A DNA stretch of 64,000 nt, taken from the NCBI RefSeq assembly GCF_027247405.1, contig NZ_CP097463.1, positions 806,001 to 870,000 of the forward strand. The letters are read 5' to 3'. Below the pieces are notes generated by a model, which saw only the letters and a program-made list of their open reading frames with translations, was not told the DNA's origin and did no database searches. This DNA comes from Jatrophihabitans cynanchi (GTDB lineage: Bacteria > Actinomycetota > Actinomycetes > Mycobacteriales > Jatrophihabitantaceae). Both the position numbers and the translations under genes were made by a program. This document shows positions 8,134-16,648 of the stretch, one piece after another; position 1 is the stretch's first letter, and every line of letters starts with the position of its first letter.

Positions 8134-8931
8134 TCAGACGGCGCGGGCGTACCAGCGGCCGTCGCGCCGCTCGATACGCAGCGACAGGCCGAACGTGGCC
8201 GACAGCGACTCGGCGGTGAGCACGTCCCGGGCCAGCCCGGCCGCGACCACCGCGCCCTCGCGAAGCAGCAGCACGTGCGAGATTCCCGGCGGCAACTCCT
8301 CGACGTGGTGGGTGACCAGCACCGAGGCTGGGGCGCCGGGGTCGGCGGCCAGCCGGGTCAGCCGGCGCAGCAGGTCCTCGCGCCCGCCCAGGTCCATCCC
8401 GGCCGCGGGCTCGTCCAGCAACAGCAGCTCCGGGTCGGTCATCAGCGCGCGGGCGATCTGGACCCGCTTGCGCTCCCCCTCGCTCAGCGTGCCGTAGGTG
8501 CGCTCGTCCATGCCGGCCACGCCCAGCCGTTCCAGCAGCCGGGCCGCGCGCCGCACGTCCAGCCGGCCGTAAGCCTCGCGCCAGCGGCCGAGCACCGAAT
8601 AGCCAGCACTGACGACCAGGTCGATGACCTGCTCACCGGCCGGGATGCGCTGTGCGAGCGCGGCGCTGGACAGCCCGATGCGGGGCCGCAGTTCGAACAC
8701 GTCGACACTGCCGAGCCGCTGACCGAAGACGTACGCGTCTCCCGACGTGGGATGCAGGTTGGCCGCGGCGAGCTGCAGCAGGGTCGTCTTGCCGGCGCCG
8801 TTCGGGCCGAGCACGGCCCACCGCTCGTCCTCCTCGACCGTCCAGTTGATCGAGTCGAGCAGCACCTTCGAACCGCGCCGGACGGTGACGTCGACGAACT
8901 GCAGCACAGCATCCTGGTTGAGCTCGGCCAC
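8134..8931 (-). CDS. ABC transporter ATP-binding protein, Rv3041c-like
   Basis: 265 residues, single nucleotide-binding domain. Walker A GPNGAGKTT, signature LSEGERKRVQIARAL, Walker B LLLLDEPAAGMD and the switch His in VLVTHHVEELP are all intact. No permease gene is adjacent; the mycobacterial counterpart Rv3041c is also an orphan ATPase next to echA17. The closest families are ModF/iron-type ATPases, so the substrate is unknown. GTG start at 8931; an ATG 8 nt upstream is out of frame. No strong ribosome site. Confidence 0.88.
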   Translation of the reverse strand: MAELNQDAVLQFVDVTVRRGSKVLLDSINWTVEEDERWAVLGPNGAGKTTLLQLAAANLHPTSGDAYVFGQRLGSVDVFELRPRIGLSSAALAQRIPAGEQVIDLVVSAGYSVLGRWREAYGRLDVRRAARLLERLGVAGMDERTYGTLSEGERKRVQIARALMTDPELLLLDEPAAGMDLGGREDLLRRLTRLAADPGAPASVLVTHHVEELPPGISHVLLLREGAVVAAGLARDVLTAESLSATFGLSLRIERRDGRWYARAV

Positions 8932-8977
8932 CTGTCCATCAAACCGTAAGGAGGTTCCGGCCTGCGCCAGGCGCCCG

Positions 8978-10120
8978 CTAGTCGGCCGGCCCGCGGGTCA
9001 GGACGACGCTCGCGCGGTGCGATTGTCCGGATGTGTCCGTCCAGCGCAGCCGCACCGAGTCCGCCGGGCGATGCCGGTGCAGCGCTGTCGCCAGCGAGTC
9101 GGCGGACGTGACCGCCACACCCCCTACCGAGGTGATCACGTCGCCCGCGGCGAGTCCTGCCTCGGCAGCCGGGGTGCCGTCGAGGACGCCCGCGACACTC
9201 GCGCCCCGCGCCGCGCCGCTCGCAGTGCCGTCCGGCGCGACGGACACGCCCAGGAACGCGGGATAGCCCAGGTGAACCGTCCCGGTCGAGGCGGTCGCCG
9301 ACTCGATGGTGGCGGCGATCGAGCGTGCCGGGTCGATCGGGATCGCGTAGCCGGCGACAGTCTGCCTCCGGGCGGTCTGCGCGGCGGTGTCCATGCCGAT
9401 GATCTCGCCGGCGGCGTCGTACAGCGGGCCACCTGAATCGCCGGCTCGGATCTGCGCGTCGACCTCGATCAGCCCGGTGAGCTTCTCGGCGTTCGCGCCG
9501 CTCTCGTCGCTGGCCGTGATCGCCTGGTCGAGGGCGGTCACCGTGCCTGCCGCGGCACTGGGCGTTCCGCCGGCACCTCCGGCGTTGCCGACGCCGGTGA
9601 TCGCGTCGCCGACCGCGACGGCCGAGGAGTCGCCGAGCCTCGCCGGCTGCAGCCCGGATGCGCCGGTCAACCGGAGCACCGCGATGTCCTCGGACGGATC
9701 GGTGCCGACCACACCGGCCCGATAGGTCCGTCCGGTGCTCACGACGGTGACGGTGATCGAGGTGGCGCCTTGGATCACGTGGTTGTTGGTCAGGATCTCG
9801 CCGCTCGCGGTGAGCACCATCCCGGTACCGGCCGCCTCGGCGTTCTGGTAGCCGAGCACGGTGTCGATGTCCACGACGCCGACCTGCTGCGCGGCGGTCG
9901 CGGCTGCCGTCGTGCTCTGGGCGGGCGCACCGCCCGGCCCGTTGGCGCCGCCCTGTCCACCGGTGTCGCCGCCCCAGCGCGGAAGCACCGAGGCCGGCGT
10001 GGTCTGCTGCGCGAGCGTTCCCGTGCCGGTCACCACCCGCGCGCCGTTCGCCGCCAGGCCGATCCCGAGTCCCGCGACGGCCAGGGCGGTGACGCCCGCG
10101 ATGACTGGGGTGCGGTTCAT
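8978..10120 (-). CDS. Exported trypsin-like serine protease with C-terminal PDZ domain (HtrA/PepD type)
   Basis: About 380 residues. An N-terminal hydrophobic segment (PVIAGVTALAVAGLGIGLAA) anchors or exports the protein, followed by a Gly/Pro/Gln-rich linker. The catalytic triad is seen as His in LTNNHVIQG, Asp in SEDIAVLRL and Ser in GDSGGPLYD. The last 90 residues form a PDZ domain (LGVSVAPDG, AGLAAGDVITSVGG). Such proteases degrade misfolded envelope proteins. ATG 10120 is used; a GTG 6 nt upstream is also possible. Single gene, divergent from glgX. Confidence 0.9.
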   Translation of the reverse strand: MNRTPVIAGVTALAVAGLGIGLAANGARVVTGTGTLAQQTTPASVLPRWGGDTGGQGGANGPGGAPAQSTTAAATAAQQVGVVDIDTVLGYQNAEAAGTGMVLTASGEILTNNHVIQGATSITVTVVSTGRTYRAGVVGTDPSEDIAVLRLTGASGLQPARLGDSSAVAVGDAITGVGNAGGAGGTPSAAAGTVTALDQAITASDESGANAEKLTGLIEVDAQIRAGDSGGPLYDAAGEIIGMDTAAQTARRQTVAGYAIPIDPARSIAATIESATASTGTVHLGYPAFLGVSVAPDGTASGAARGASVAGVLDGTPAAEAGLAAGDVITSVGGVAVTSADSLATALHRHRPADSVRLRWTDTSGQSHRASVVLTRGPAD

Positions 10121-10224
10121 GAGCACAGCAAACCCGGACTTCCCCGGATCGGACTGGGGGCGGCCGGTGTGCCGGCTGTGAACTGCCCGCGGCCGTCGCC
10201 CGGCCCGCCGGATCGATCATTGGC

Positions 10225-10230
10225 TACAGT
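10225..10230 (+). promoter_or_regulatory. -10 box TACAGT, leaderless start of glgX
   Basis: TACAGT followed by 8 nt and ATG 10239; no Shine-Dalgarno sequence between. Confidence 0.5.
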
Positions 10231-10238
10231 CACCGGCG

Positions 10239-12380
10239 ATGCTGCCCGAGGAACTCACCGCCGCCCTGGCCGCGCGCTTGGAGCGCGCCTGGCCGGGTGA
10301 TCCGTTCCCGCTCGGCGCGCACTGGGACGGCGAGGGCACCAACTTCGCGATCTGGTCGACGACCGCCACCGCCGCCCAGGTCTGCCTGTTCGACAGTGGG
10401 GGCGCAGCCGCCGGGCAATCGGGCACGGAGTACCGGATCGACCTGGACGATCGCACCTACCACGTCTGGCACGGTTACCTGCCCGGCGTCGGCCCGGGGC
10501 AGCGCTACGGATTCCGCCTGGACGGTCCGTACGACCCGTCCCGCGGGCTGTTCCACAACCCGGCCAAGCTGCTGCTCGACCCGTACGCGCGCGCCATCGA
10601 GGGCGAGTTCGTGGACCATCCGGCCGTCTACGCCGACAGCGCCGAGGACTCCGCCCCGCATGTGCCGCGCTCGGTGGTCATCCACAGCGCCTTCCCGTGG
10701 GGCGATGACCGCCGGCCGAACGTACCGTGGGACGACACGGTCATCTACGAACTGCACGTGCGCGGCTTCACCAAGCTGCATCCGGACGTGCCGCCCGAAC
10801 TGCGTGGTACCTACGCGGGGCTGGCGCACCCCGCGGCTGTGGACTACCTGACCTCGCTGGGCGTCACTGCCGTCGAGTTGATGCCGGTGCACCAGTTCGT
10901 CACCGAGCCGGCGGTCCAGGCGCGTGGCATGCGCAACTACTGGGGCTACAACACCGCCGGGTTCTTCGCGCCCCACGAGGCCTACAGCTCGCGGCGCGGC
11001 AACCAGGTCCGCGAGTTCAAGTCGATGGTGCGCGCACTGCACGCCGCCGGCATCGAGGTGATCCTCGACGTCGTCTACAACCACACCGCAGAGGGCGAAC
11101 CGAACGGTCCGGTCCTGAACTTCCGCGGCATCGACAACGGCTCGTACTACCGGCTGGACGAACACGACCCGTCCAAGTACGTCGACTACACCGGCTGCGG
11201 CAACACCTTCGACCCGCGCCACCCGTTCCCGCTGCAACTGATCACCGACTCGCTGCGCTACTGGATCACCGAGATGCACGTCGACGGGTTCCGCTTCGAC
11301 CTCGCGTCCGCGCTGGCGCGCTCGCTGCACGACGTGGACAAGCTGTCCTCGTTCTTCGACACCATCCATCAGGATCCGGTGATCTCGCAGGCCAAACTCA
11401 TCGCCGAGCCGTGGGACGTCGGCGCGGGCGGCTACCAGGTCGGTGAGTTCCCGCCGTTGTGGACGGAGTGGAACGGCCGCTACCGCGATACGGTGCGCTC
11501 GTTCTGGGCCCACGGCACCGACGGCGTGCGCGATCTGGCCTACCGGCTGACCGGCTCGTCGGACCTGTACGGCGACGACGGCCGGCTGCCGATCGCGTCG
11601 ATCAACTACGTGACGGCGCACGACGGCTTCACGATGCGCGATCTGGTGTCCTACGAACGCAAGCACAACGAGGCGAACGGCGAGGCGAACCGCGACGGCA
11701 CGGACGACAACCGGTCCTTCAACGGCGGCACCGAGGGCGATCCCGCACCGGCCGAGGTGGTCGCGCTGCGCCGCCGGCAGGCGCGCAACCTGCTGTCGAC
11801 GCTGCTGCTGTCCACCGGGGCCCCGATGCTGGTAGCCGGCGACGAGCGGTGGCGCACGCAGCAGGGCAACAACAACGCGTACGTGCAGGACAACGAGATC
11901 TCCTGGCTGGACTGGACGAGCAGCGACAGCGCCGAGGACCTGCTCGCGCTGGTGCGCCGGCTGCTCACCCTGCGGCGCGACCATCCGGTACTGCGCCAGC
12001 GTGCCTTCTTCGAGGGACGCCCGGTCGAGGACGAGTGCAAGGACCTCGCCTGGTTCCACCCGGCCGGCCGCGAGATGAGTGATCAGGACTGGTTCGACAC
12101 CGGGCTGCGCTCGATCGGCATGTACCTGGACGGGCGCGGGCTTCGGCACCGCGGCCGGCGCGGCGAGCTGATCATCGACGACTCGTTCCTGCTGCTGCTG
12201 CACGCGGGCGACAGCGACGGCGAGTTCCGGCTGCCCGCAACCCCGTGGGCCGCCGAGTTCGAGACGGTGATCGACACGACGTGCCCTGGCGGCGCGCCGC
12301 CGTCGTCGGCTCCGGTGCCCGGCGGGGCATCGCTACCCGTCCGGGCCCGATCGGTCAGGTTGCTGCGCGTGCAGCGCTGA
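10239..12380 (+). CDS. glgX: Glycogen debranching enzyme GlgX (GH13 isoamylase type)
   Basis: 713 residues, usual family length. An N-terminal CBM48-like domain (PFPLGAHWDGEGTNFAIWS) precedes the GH13 barrel. Catalytic residues are visible: DGFRFDLASA (nucleophile Asp near 351), AEPWDVG (acid/base Glu near 389) and TAHDGFT (Asp near 460), with VVYNHTAEG near 280. GlgX hydrolyses alpha-1,6 branches of phosphorylase-trimmed glycogen. It is alone here, not with glgP, treY or treZ. Possibly relevant to glucan trimming in the nearby MGLP block, but that is only proximity. Confidence 0.95.
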   Translation: MLPEELTAALAARLERAWPGDPFPLGAHWDGEGTNFAIWSTTATAAQVCLFDSGGAAAGQSGTEYRIDLDDRTYHVWHGYLPGVGPGQRYGFRLDGPYDPSRGLFHNPAKLLLDPYARAIEGEFVDHPAVYADSAEDSAPHVPRSVVIHSAFPWGDDRRPNVPWDDTVIYELHVRGFTKLHPDVPPELRGTYAGLAHPAAVDYLTSLGVTAVELMPVHQFVTEPAVQARGMRNYWGYNTAGFFAPHEAYSSRRGNQVREFKSMVRALHAAGIEVILDVVYNHTAEGEPNGPVLNFRGIDNGSYYRLDEHDPSKYVDYTGCGNTFDPRHPFPLQLITDSLRYWITEMHVDGFRFDLASALARSLHDVDKLSSFFDTIHQDPVISQAKLIAEPWDVGAGGYQVGEFPPLWTEWNGRYRDTVRSFWAHGTDGVRDLAYRLTGSSDLYGDDGRLPIASINYVTAHDGFTMRDLVSYERKHNEANGEANRDGTDDNRSFNGGTEGDPAPAEVVALRRRQARNLLSTLLLSTGAPMLVAGDERWRTQQGNNNAYVQDNEISWLDWTSSDSAEDLLALVRRLLTLRRDHPVLRQRAFFEGRPVEDECKDLAWFHPAGREMSDQDWFDTGLRSIGMYLDGRGLRHRGRRGELIIDDSFLLLLHAGDSDGEFRLPATPWAAEFETVIDTTCPGGAPPSSAPVPGGASLPVRARSVRLLRVQR

Positions 12381-12409
12381 CCTCGTCGGGCTCGGCATTG
12401 CCGTTGAAG

Positions 12410-12829
12410 TCAGTGCACCAGCGAGTGCAACTCGGCCACCGCCGCGTCCGGTTGGTCGACTGCGTGGACGAGGGCGCTGCTGCCCGGACAGGAGAGCCCG
12501 GCGCGCACCAGGTTACGGGCGAGAACGGTGGGTTTGATGCCGATGACCGCCGCCTGCCGCTCCAACGCGGCCAGCTGCGCCGGGTCGACGCGGACGGAGA
12601 GAACGACGGATGCACCGGTCGTTCGTCGCACCGGACGCGGGGGAAGTCGCGCCGCAGCCTCGTCCTCCGCGGCAAACCGGGCCGGTTCACGCTCGACCGA
12701 AGCGATGCTTTCCAGGCGGCCCCGTTCCGCGTCGGACAGCGAAGGATCGAAGCGCCTGCTGGTGTCGACGCCGGGGATCCTCCAGTCGGTTTCATCGGTC
12801 TCGACGGCGTTGCGCGCGGGGTCGGTCAT
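12410..12829 (-). CDS. Small DNA-binding-like protein with ribbon-helix-helix-like C-terminus
   Basis: 139 residues from ATG 12829 (CAGGTT lies 7 nt upstream, no Shine-Dalgarno sequence; longer starts give low-complexity sequence). The C-terminal 65 residues (VVLSVRVDPAQLAALERQAA, then IKPTVLARNLVRAGL) have the strand-helix-helix pattern of CopG/Arc-type antitoxins and repressors. The N-terminal half (WRIPGVDTSRRFDPSLSDAE) is unknown. No toxin gene flanks it, so it is either an orphan antitoxin or an autonomous regulator. Convergent with glgX. Confidence 0.6.
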   Translation of the reverse strand: MTDPARNAVETDETDWRIPGVDTSRRFDPSLSDAERGRLESIASVEREPARFAAEDEAAARLPPRPVRRTTGASVVLSVRVDPAQLAALERQAAVIGIKPTVLARNLVRAGLSCPGSSALVHAVDQPDAAVAELHSLVH

Positions 12830-13096
12830 GACGCGAAACCTGGCCGCAGCTACTGCCGATTCGGTCAACATCCATCGACGCTGCGGCATTGCCCGATGTG
12901 CGCCGGACTTGTAGGACAGTTGTTTACCGCTGCCGCGCGGGGCCGATACGCCGTGTAAACGTCTGTAGTACAACTCCGGACGCACCACCCATGGAGCTTG
13001 CGGTTGGTGCTCATGGTCGGCGGCGCGCGTGTGGGTGTGTGAGAGAGCCCGCGGCGCACGAGGCAGGGCCGACGTCGAAGTGAGCAGGCCCAAGCG

Positions 13097-13549
13097 TCAG
13101 CCCGTCTGCAGGCTGCGGACCTCCAGCCCCTCGGGTTCGAGCGCGATCGCGATGTCGATGCCGTCGACGACGAGGTCGAGCTGGTAGCGACCCGGGGTGC
13201 GCGAGGTGATACGCGCCGACTGCAGCGTGCGACCGGCGAACTGGGACAGCAACCGGTTCACGTCGGCGGTCTCGGCGCTCAGTGCGTGGCCACCCGGCGT
13301 GCGCCGGTACACCGCGGTCAAGAGCCGTTCGGCCTCGGCGCGGCCGAGCTGGCGCGCCTTGCCGGTCTCCAGCGCGAGCGCGCACACCCGCTCGAGCGCG
13401 GGCAGCAACTCCTCGCCGATCTCGCGCGTGCCTGCCGCCTCGATCAGCGCGCCGTACGGGCCGTGCTTCTCCTCTGGAAGCACGGCGACGAAGGCGGCCA
13501 CCGTCTCGGCGACGGCGACGGCCTCGTCCTCGCTCAGGCTGAGCGTCAC
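13097..13549 (-). CDS. Hypothetical protein coupled to cysH
   Basis: 150 residues, unrecognised, soluble, two apparent halves: helical (LSEDEAVAVAETVAAFVAV) and a C-terminal beta-rich part (YQLDLVVDGIDIAIALEPEG). The GTG start at 13549 overlaps the cysH stop as TAGTG, so translation is coupled and the product probably serves sulfate assimilation. No Cys, so it is not a sulfur carrier itself. The longer reading frame upstream is antisense-like overlap with cysH and was discarded. Confidence 0.75.
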   Translation of the reverse strand: MTLSLSEDEAVAVAETVAAFVAVLPEEKHGPYGALIEAAGTREIGEELLPALERVCALALETGKARQLGRAEAERLLTAVYRRTPGGHALSAETADVNRLLSQFAGRTLQSARITSRTPGRYQLDLVVDGIDIAIALEPEGLEVRSLQTG

Positions 13550-14367
13550 TACCGCGCCGATCGGCGCTCGGCCTCGGCGAAGATCGCCTGCGCCTCGTGC
13601 TCGAAGCTGCCGGTCTCGATCGGGCAGTGGATGCCGCACTCCTTGGGTGCACCGGTCTCCCACCACCAGCGGCCGGCGCGGTCGTTCTCGCCCTGCTGGA
13701 TGGGCCGCGTGCACGGCGCGCAGCCGAGGCTGGTGAAGCCCTGCGCGTACAGCGGGTGCACCGGGGCGCCGTTCTCCTTCAGGTACGCCTCGACCTCGTC
13801 GCCCTCCCAGTCGGCCAGCGCGTTGATCTTCACGATGCCCTCGTGGTCGTGGTCCAGCTCGACCTTCTTGATCGCGGCACGGGAGGCCCACTGGTCGCGG
13901 CGCAGTCCGGTGAACCAGGCGTCCAGACCCTGCAGCGCCTTCACCAGCGGCCGTACCTTGCGGATCTGGCAGCAGAGCATGCGCTCCTCGACGGAGTTGC
14001 GGAACAGGTTCACGCCCCGCCGCTGCACCATCGCCTCGACCTCGGTGGCCTCCGGGAAGAGCACGTCCCACTGGGTGCGCGGGTAGTGGGCGCGCACCTC
14101 GTCGATGAACTGGTAGGTCTCCTGTGGCAGCCGCCCGGTGTCGACCGTGATCACCCGCACGTCCGGCTTGATCTTCACTGCCATGTCGAGGATCGCCATG
14201 CCGTCGGCCTGCAGCGCCGTGACGATCGCGATCCGGTCACCGAAGGTCGAAAGGCCCCACTCGATGACGTCCTCCGGCTCCTGGTCGTCCAGGTCCAGTG
14301 CGATCTCACCGATCTCCAGGTCGTCGAAGCTGACGCGCTCCGAGGTCCGTTCCAACAACTGTGTCAT
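13549..14367 (-). CDS. cysH: Adenylyl-sulfate (APS) reductase, 4Fe-4S type
   Basis: 272 residues. Reduces activated sulfate to sulfite. The iron-sulfur ligands of APS-type enzymes are present as the Cys pair in MLCCQIRKVRPL and the CxxC in LGCAPCTRP; the catalytic cysteine is in KECGIHC near the C-terminus. ITVDTGRLPQETYQF is the adenylyl sulfate-binding region. The extra cysteine pairs favour APS over PAPS. ATG 14367 follows AAGGAA at about 9 nt in an AT-richer 56-nt gap after sirA. Second gene of the operon. Confidence 0.94.
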   Translation of the reverse strand: MTQLLERTSERVSFDDLEIGEIALDLDDQEPEDVIEWGLSTFGDRIAIVTALQADGMAILDMAVKIKPDVRVITVDTGRLPQETYQFIDEVRAHYPRTQWDVLFPEATEVEAMVQRRGVNLFRNSVEERMLCCQIRKVRPLVKALQGLDAWFTGLRRDQWASRAAIKKVELDHDHEGIVKINALADWEGDEVEAYLKENGAPVHPLYAQGFTSLGCAPCTRPIQQGENDRAGRWWWETGAPKECGIHCPIETGSFEHEAQAIFAEAERRSAR

Positions 14368-14423
14368 CTCAAATTCCTTGTCAAAGTCTGTCGTGTGCTC
14401 GGGAAGAGTTGGGTATCAGTGGG

Positions 14424-16364
14424 TCAGCCGCCGGACATCGCCATGACGATGATGATGTCGACGCCGGGCTGAACCGGGGTCTGCAGCCCGTCGAGGCCGC
14501 GGATGTCGTCGTCGCCGATCGCGATCAGGAACGACTCGGCAACCTTGCCGCCGGGCAGCACGGTCGCACCGAACTCGGGGAACCGGGCCGCTACCGCCGC
14601 GAGCGCCTCGCCGACGGTGGCGGCCTGGACGTCCAGCCGGTCCTCGCCGTTCACCAGTGGCAGCAGCGGTCCGGGCAGGCGCACCGCGACACTGGTGTCC
14701 GGGACGGCGGCCGCAACCTCGCTGTCGTTCGCGATCGCGACCAGTTCCTCGTCGGTGTGCGCGTTGCAGAAGTCGCCGATCGTGAACGCCGGGTTGCCGG
14801 TGCTGTTCCGCTCCTGCAGCCACGCGCCGACCAGCCGGTCGATGACCGCGTTGATCTCGCCGGTGGGTACCCGCCGCATCAGCCGGCGGCCGATGGCGGT
14901 CCGGGTGCCGAGGCCGCCGCCGACGGTGAGGTCGTAGGCCTCCACCCGCTCGTCCGACCCGTCGATCCGGGTCGTGGTGCCCTGCAACCCGATCTCGCCG
15001 ACCCAGTGCTGCGCGCAGGCGTGCGGGCAGCCGTCCATGTGGATCGCCAGGTCGCCGATCTGCTCGCTGCCGAAGTGCTCGGTCAGCTCGTCGAGCATCT
15101 CGTCGAGCTTGCCCTTGGTCTCGGCGACCGAGTAGTTGCAGAACGTGTGCGACGTGCAGGCCAGCGAGCGGCCGAACGCGCGGCCCCGGTCGAGGTCGAA
15201 GCCGATCTCGCGCAGCGTCGCCTTGACGTCGTCGACCCGCTCGACCGGCACGTTGCCGAGGATGAAGTTCTGCTGGCGGGTCAGCCGCACGTCGCCGCCG
15301 TAACTCTCGGCGAGCGCCGCGAGCGTCTCCAGCTTGCTGCCGGTGATCCGGCCGGACGGCACCGGGACACCGATGTACACCAGCCCGTCCTGGCGTTGCG
15401 CGTGCACGCCCAGGTGGTCCGCGTCCAGCTTGGGCTCGGGCGCGGTGCCGTCCTCGAGCGGGCGGCCGAGCGCCTCCTCGATCTTGGCGCGCATCCCCTC
15501 CGGGCCGTAGTCGTCCATCATGAACTTGATCCGCGCCTTGGCCCGCGAGATGCGGTAGCGCAGGTCGCGCTGCCACGCGTTGGTGACGGCCGCGAGCACC
15601 TCGACGGTGTCCTCGCGCGGGATGAACACGCCGATGTCGCGCGAGATGCGCGGCGTGTTGGTCATGCCGCCGCCGACGCGCAGTGCGAACCCGTCGCGGC
15701 CACCCTGCTCGACCGCGATCAGCGCCACGTCGGAGATCTCCGGAGCGTTGCACTGCGCGCTGCACGCCGAGATCGTGTACTTGTGCTTGCGCGGCAGGTT
15801 CGAGAACTCCAGGTTCCCGTAGAAGTGCTCGGCGACCTCGCGGATCACCGGCGTGACGTCGAACGGCTCGTCGTGGGTCAGCCCGGTGACCGGGCAGCCG
15901 GTGATGTTGCGGACGGTGTCGCCCTCACCGCCGTTCGTGGTCAGCCCGGCGGCCTCGATGTCGGCGAGCACCGACGGCAGCTTGGCCAGTTCGACCCAGT
16001 GCAGCTGGATGCCCTGGCGCGTGGTCAGCTCCGCCTCGTCCCGGCCGTACTCCCGGGCGATGCGGCCCAACGCGCGCGCCTGCTCGGCACTGACCAGCCC
16101 GCCGGCCACCTTGACCCGCACCATGAAGGTGCCGATCTTGGGCTTGTCGTGCGCGAGTGCCCACCAGTAGAGCCGGACGATGTCCTCCTCCGGGATGTCC
16201 TCGTAGCCGCGGGCGATGAGTTCGGGCAGCTCGTCGCGCACGTTCAGCGGCGGGCGATCCCGCTTGAGCCGCTCGATGTAGTTGCGCTTGTAGACCAGGT
16301 CCCAGTCCGGCGGCGGCTTGTCGGCGCCGGACCGGCGGGTACGGGTGGGCAGGGTTGCAGTCAC
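14424..16364 (-). CDS. sirA: Assimilatory sulfite (nitrite) reductase fused to a C-terminal MoaD/ThiS sulfur-carrier domain
   Basis: 646 residues. Residues 1 to about 550 are a siroheme/4Fe-4S sulfite/nitrite reductase: the GDTVRNITGCP segment, and cluster ligands in CTSHTFC and CPHAC (DGCPHACAQHW). Residues about 560-646 are a separate beta-grasp domain (VAVRLPGPLLPLVNG, ATVGEALAAVAARFP, FLIAIGDDDIRGLDGLQTPV) of the MoaD/ThiS/CysO family, and the protein ends exactly in Gly-Gly, the thiocarboxylate-forming end of these carriers. Mycobacterial SirA lacks this extension as I recall. GTG 16364 has GGAGGA 6 nt upstream. Sulfide made by the reductase could be handed to the attached carrier; no E1-like activator is nearby. 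Confidence 0.93.
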   Translation of the reverse strand: MTATLPTRTRRSGADKPPPDWDLVYKRNYIERLKRDRPPLNVRDELPELIARGYEDIPEEDIVRLYWWALAHDKPKIGTFMVRVKVAGGLVSAEQARALGRIAREYGRDEAELTTRQGIQLHWVELAKLPSVLADIEAAGLTTNGGEGDTVRNITGCPVTGLTHDEPFDVTPVIREVAEHFYGNLEFSNLPRKHKYTISACSAQCNAPEISDVALIAVEQGGRDGFALRVGGGMTNTPRISRDIGVFIPREDTVEVLAAVTNAWQRDLRYRISRAKARIKFMMDDYGPEGMRAKIEEALGRPLEDGTAPEPKLDADHLGVHAQRQDGLVYIGVPVPSGRITGSKLETLAALAESYGGDVRLTRQQNFILGNVPVERVDDVKATLREIGFDLDRGRAFGRSLACTSHTFCNYSVAETKGKLDEMLDELTEHFGSEQIGDLAIHMDGCPHACAQHWVGEIGLQGTTTRIDGSDERVEAYDLTVGGGLGTRTAIGRRLMRRVPTGEINAVIDRLVGAWLQERNSTGNPAFTIGDFCNAHTDEELVAIANDSEVAAAVPDTSVAVRLPGPLLPLVNGEDRLDVQAATVGEALAAVAARFPEFGATVLPGGKVAESFLIAIGDDDIRGLDGLQTPVQPGVDIIIVMAMSGG

Positions 16365-16448
16365 GGTTTCCTCCGTGCGGGGGTGATCGCGAGAGTGCGC
16401 GACGATGCGCTGGACGGCATGGAATCGATGCAGGCGCCAGCGGAAACC

Positions 16449-16465
16449 CTGCCGCAGGACGGCAG
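16449..16465 (-). promoter_or_regulatory. Short hairpin between leader peptide and sirA
   Basis: Six-base-pair stem CTGCCG/CGGCAG with a 5-nt loop in the 119-nt spacer after the leader peptide stop. It could take part in attenuation or in exposing the sirA ribosome site; alternative pairings are not worked out. Confidence 0.3.
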
Positions 16466-16483
16466 CGGTGGGTCGCTCGGCGG

Positions 16484-16570
16484 CTAGGCCATCAAGTGGC
16501 GCATGGCACGACACTGGCAGAGCATCGGGATCATTTTCCCGACCAGCCCGGTGCAGCGCGTGCAGATCAC
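16484..16570 (-). CDS. Leaderless cysteine-rich leader peptide upstream of sirA
   Basis: 28 codons from GTG 16570: MICTRCTGLVGKMIPMLCQC then RAMRHLMA. It has four cysteines in two CxxC/CxC clusters, far above chance for 28 residues. TATGCT sits 6 nt before the GTG, so it would be translated from the first nucleotide of the transcript. The stop lies 119 nt before the sirA start on the same strand. Cysteine-rich leaderless short ORFs are reported cysteine-responsive attenuators in mycobacteria; by analogy slow translation at low Cys-tRNA would raise sirA-cysH expression. Unproven here. Confidence 0.6.
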   Translation of the reverse strand: MICTRCTGLVGKMIPMLCQCRAMRHLMA

Positions 16571-16576
16571 CCGCCG

Positions 16577-16582
16577 AGCATA
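16577..16582 (-). promoter_or_regulatory. -10 box TATGCT for the sirA leader transcript
   Basis: TATGCT, then 6 nt, then the GTG of the leader peptide. Places the transcription start on or next to the initiation codon. Confidence 0.55.
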
Positions 16583-16633
16583 GCGGCATGCTTCGGGCGG
16601 CGGCACACCGGTCGTGCCCGGTTTCACACCAAG

Positions 16634-16639
16634 TAGCCT
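16634..16639 (+). promoter_or_regulatory. -10 box TAGCCT upstream of crtI
   Basis: TAGCCT followed by 9 nt and ATG 16649; no Shine-Dalgarno sequence, so leaderless or nearly so. Divergent from the sirA leader promoter. Confidence 0.45.
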
Positions 16640-16648
16640 GCACCTGCG

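Noticed and set aside
8943-8956. Strong plus-strand Shine-Dalgarno-like TAAGGAGGT upstream of a possible plus gene
   Set aside because: No plausible plus-strand coding sequence follows; the region is the minus-strand protease gene.
12410-12829. Toxin-antitoxin pair at the ribbon-helix-helix-like gene
   Set aside because: No toxin-sized gene on either side; glgX and a 267-bp gap are the neighbours.
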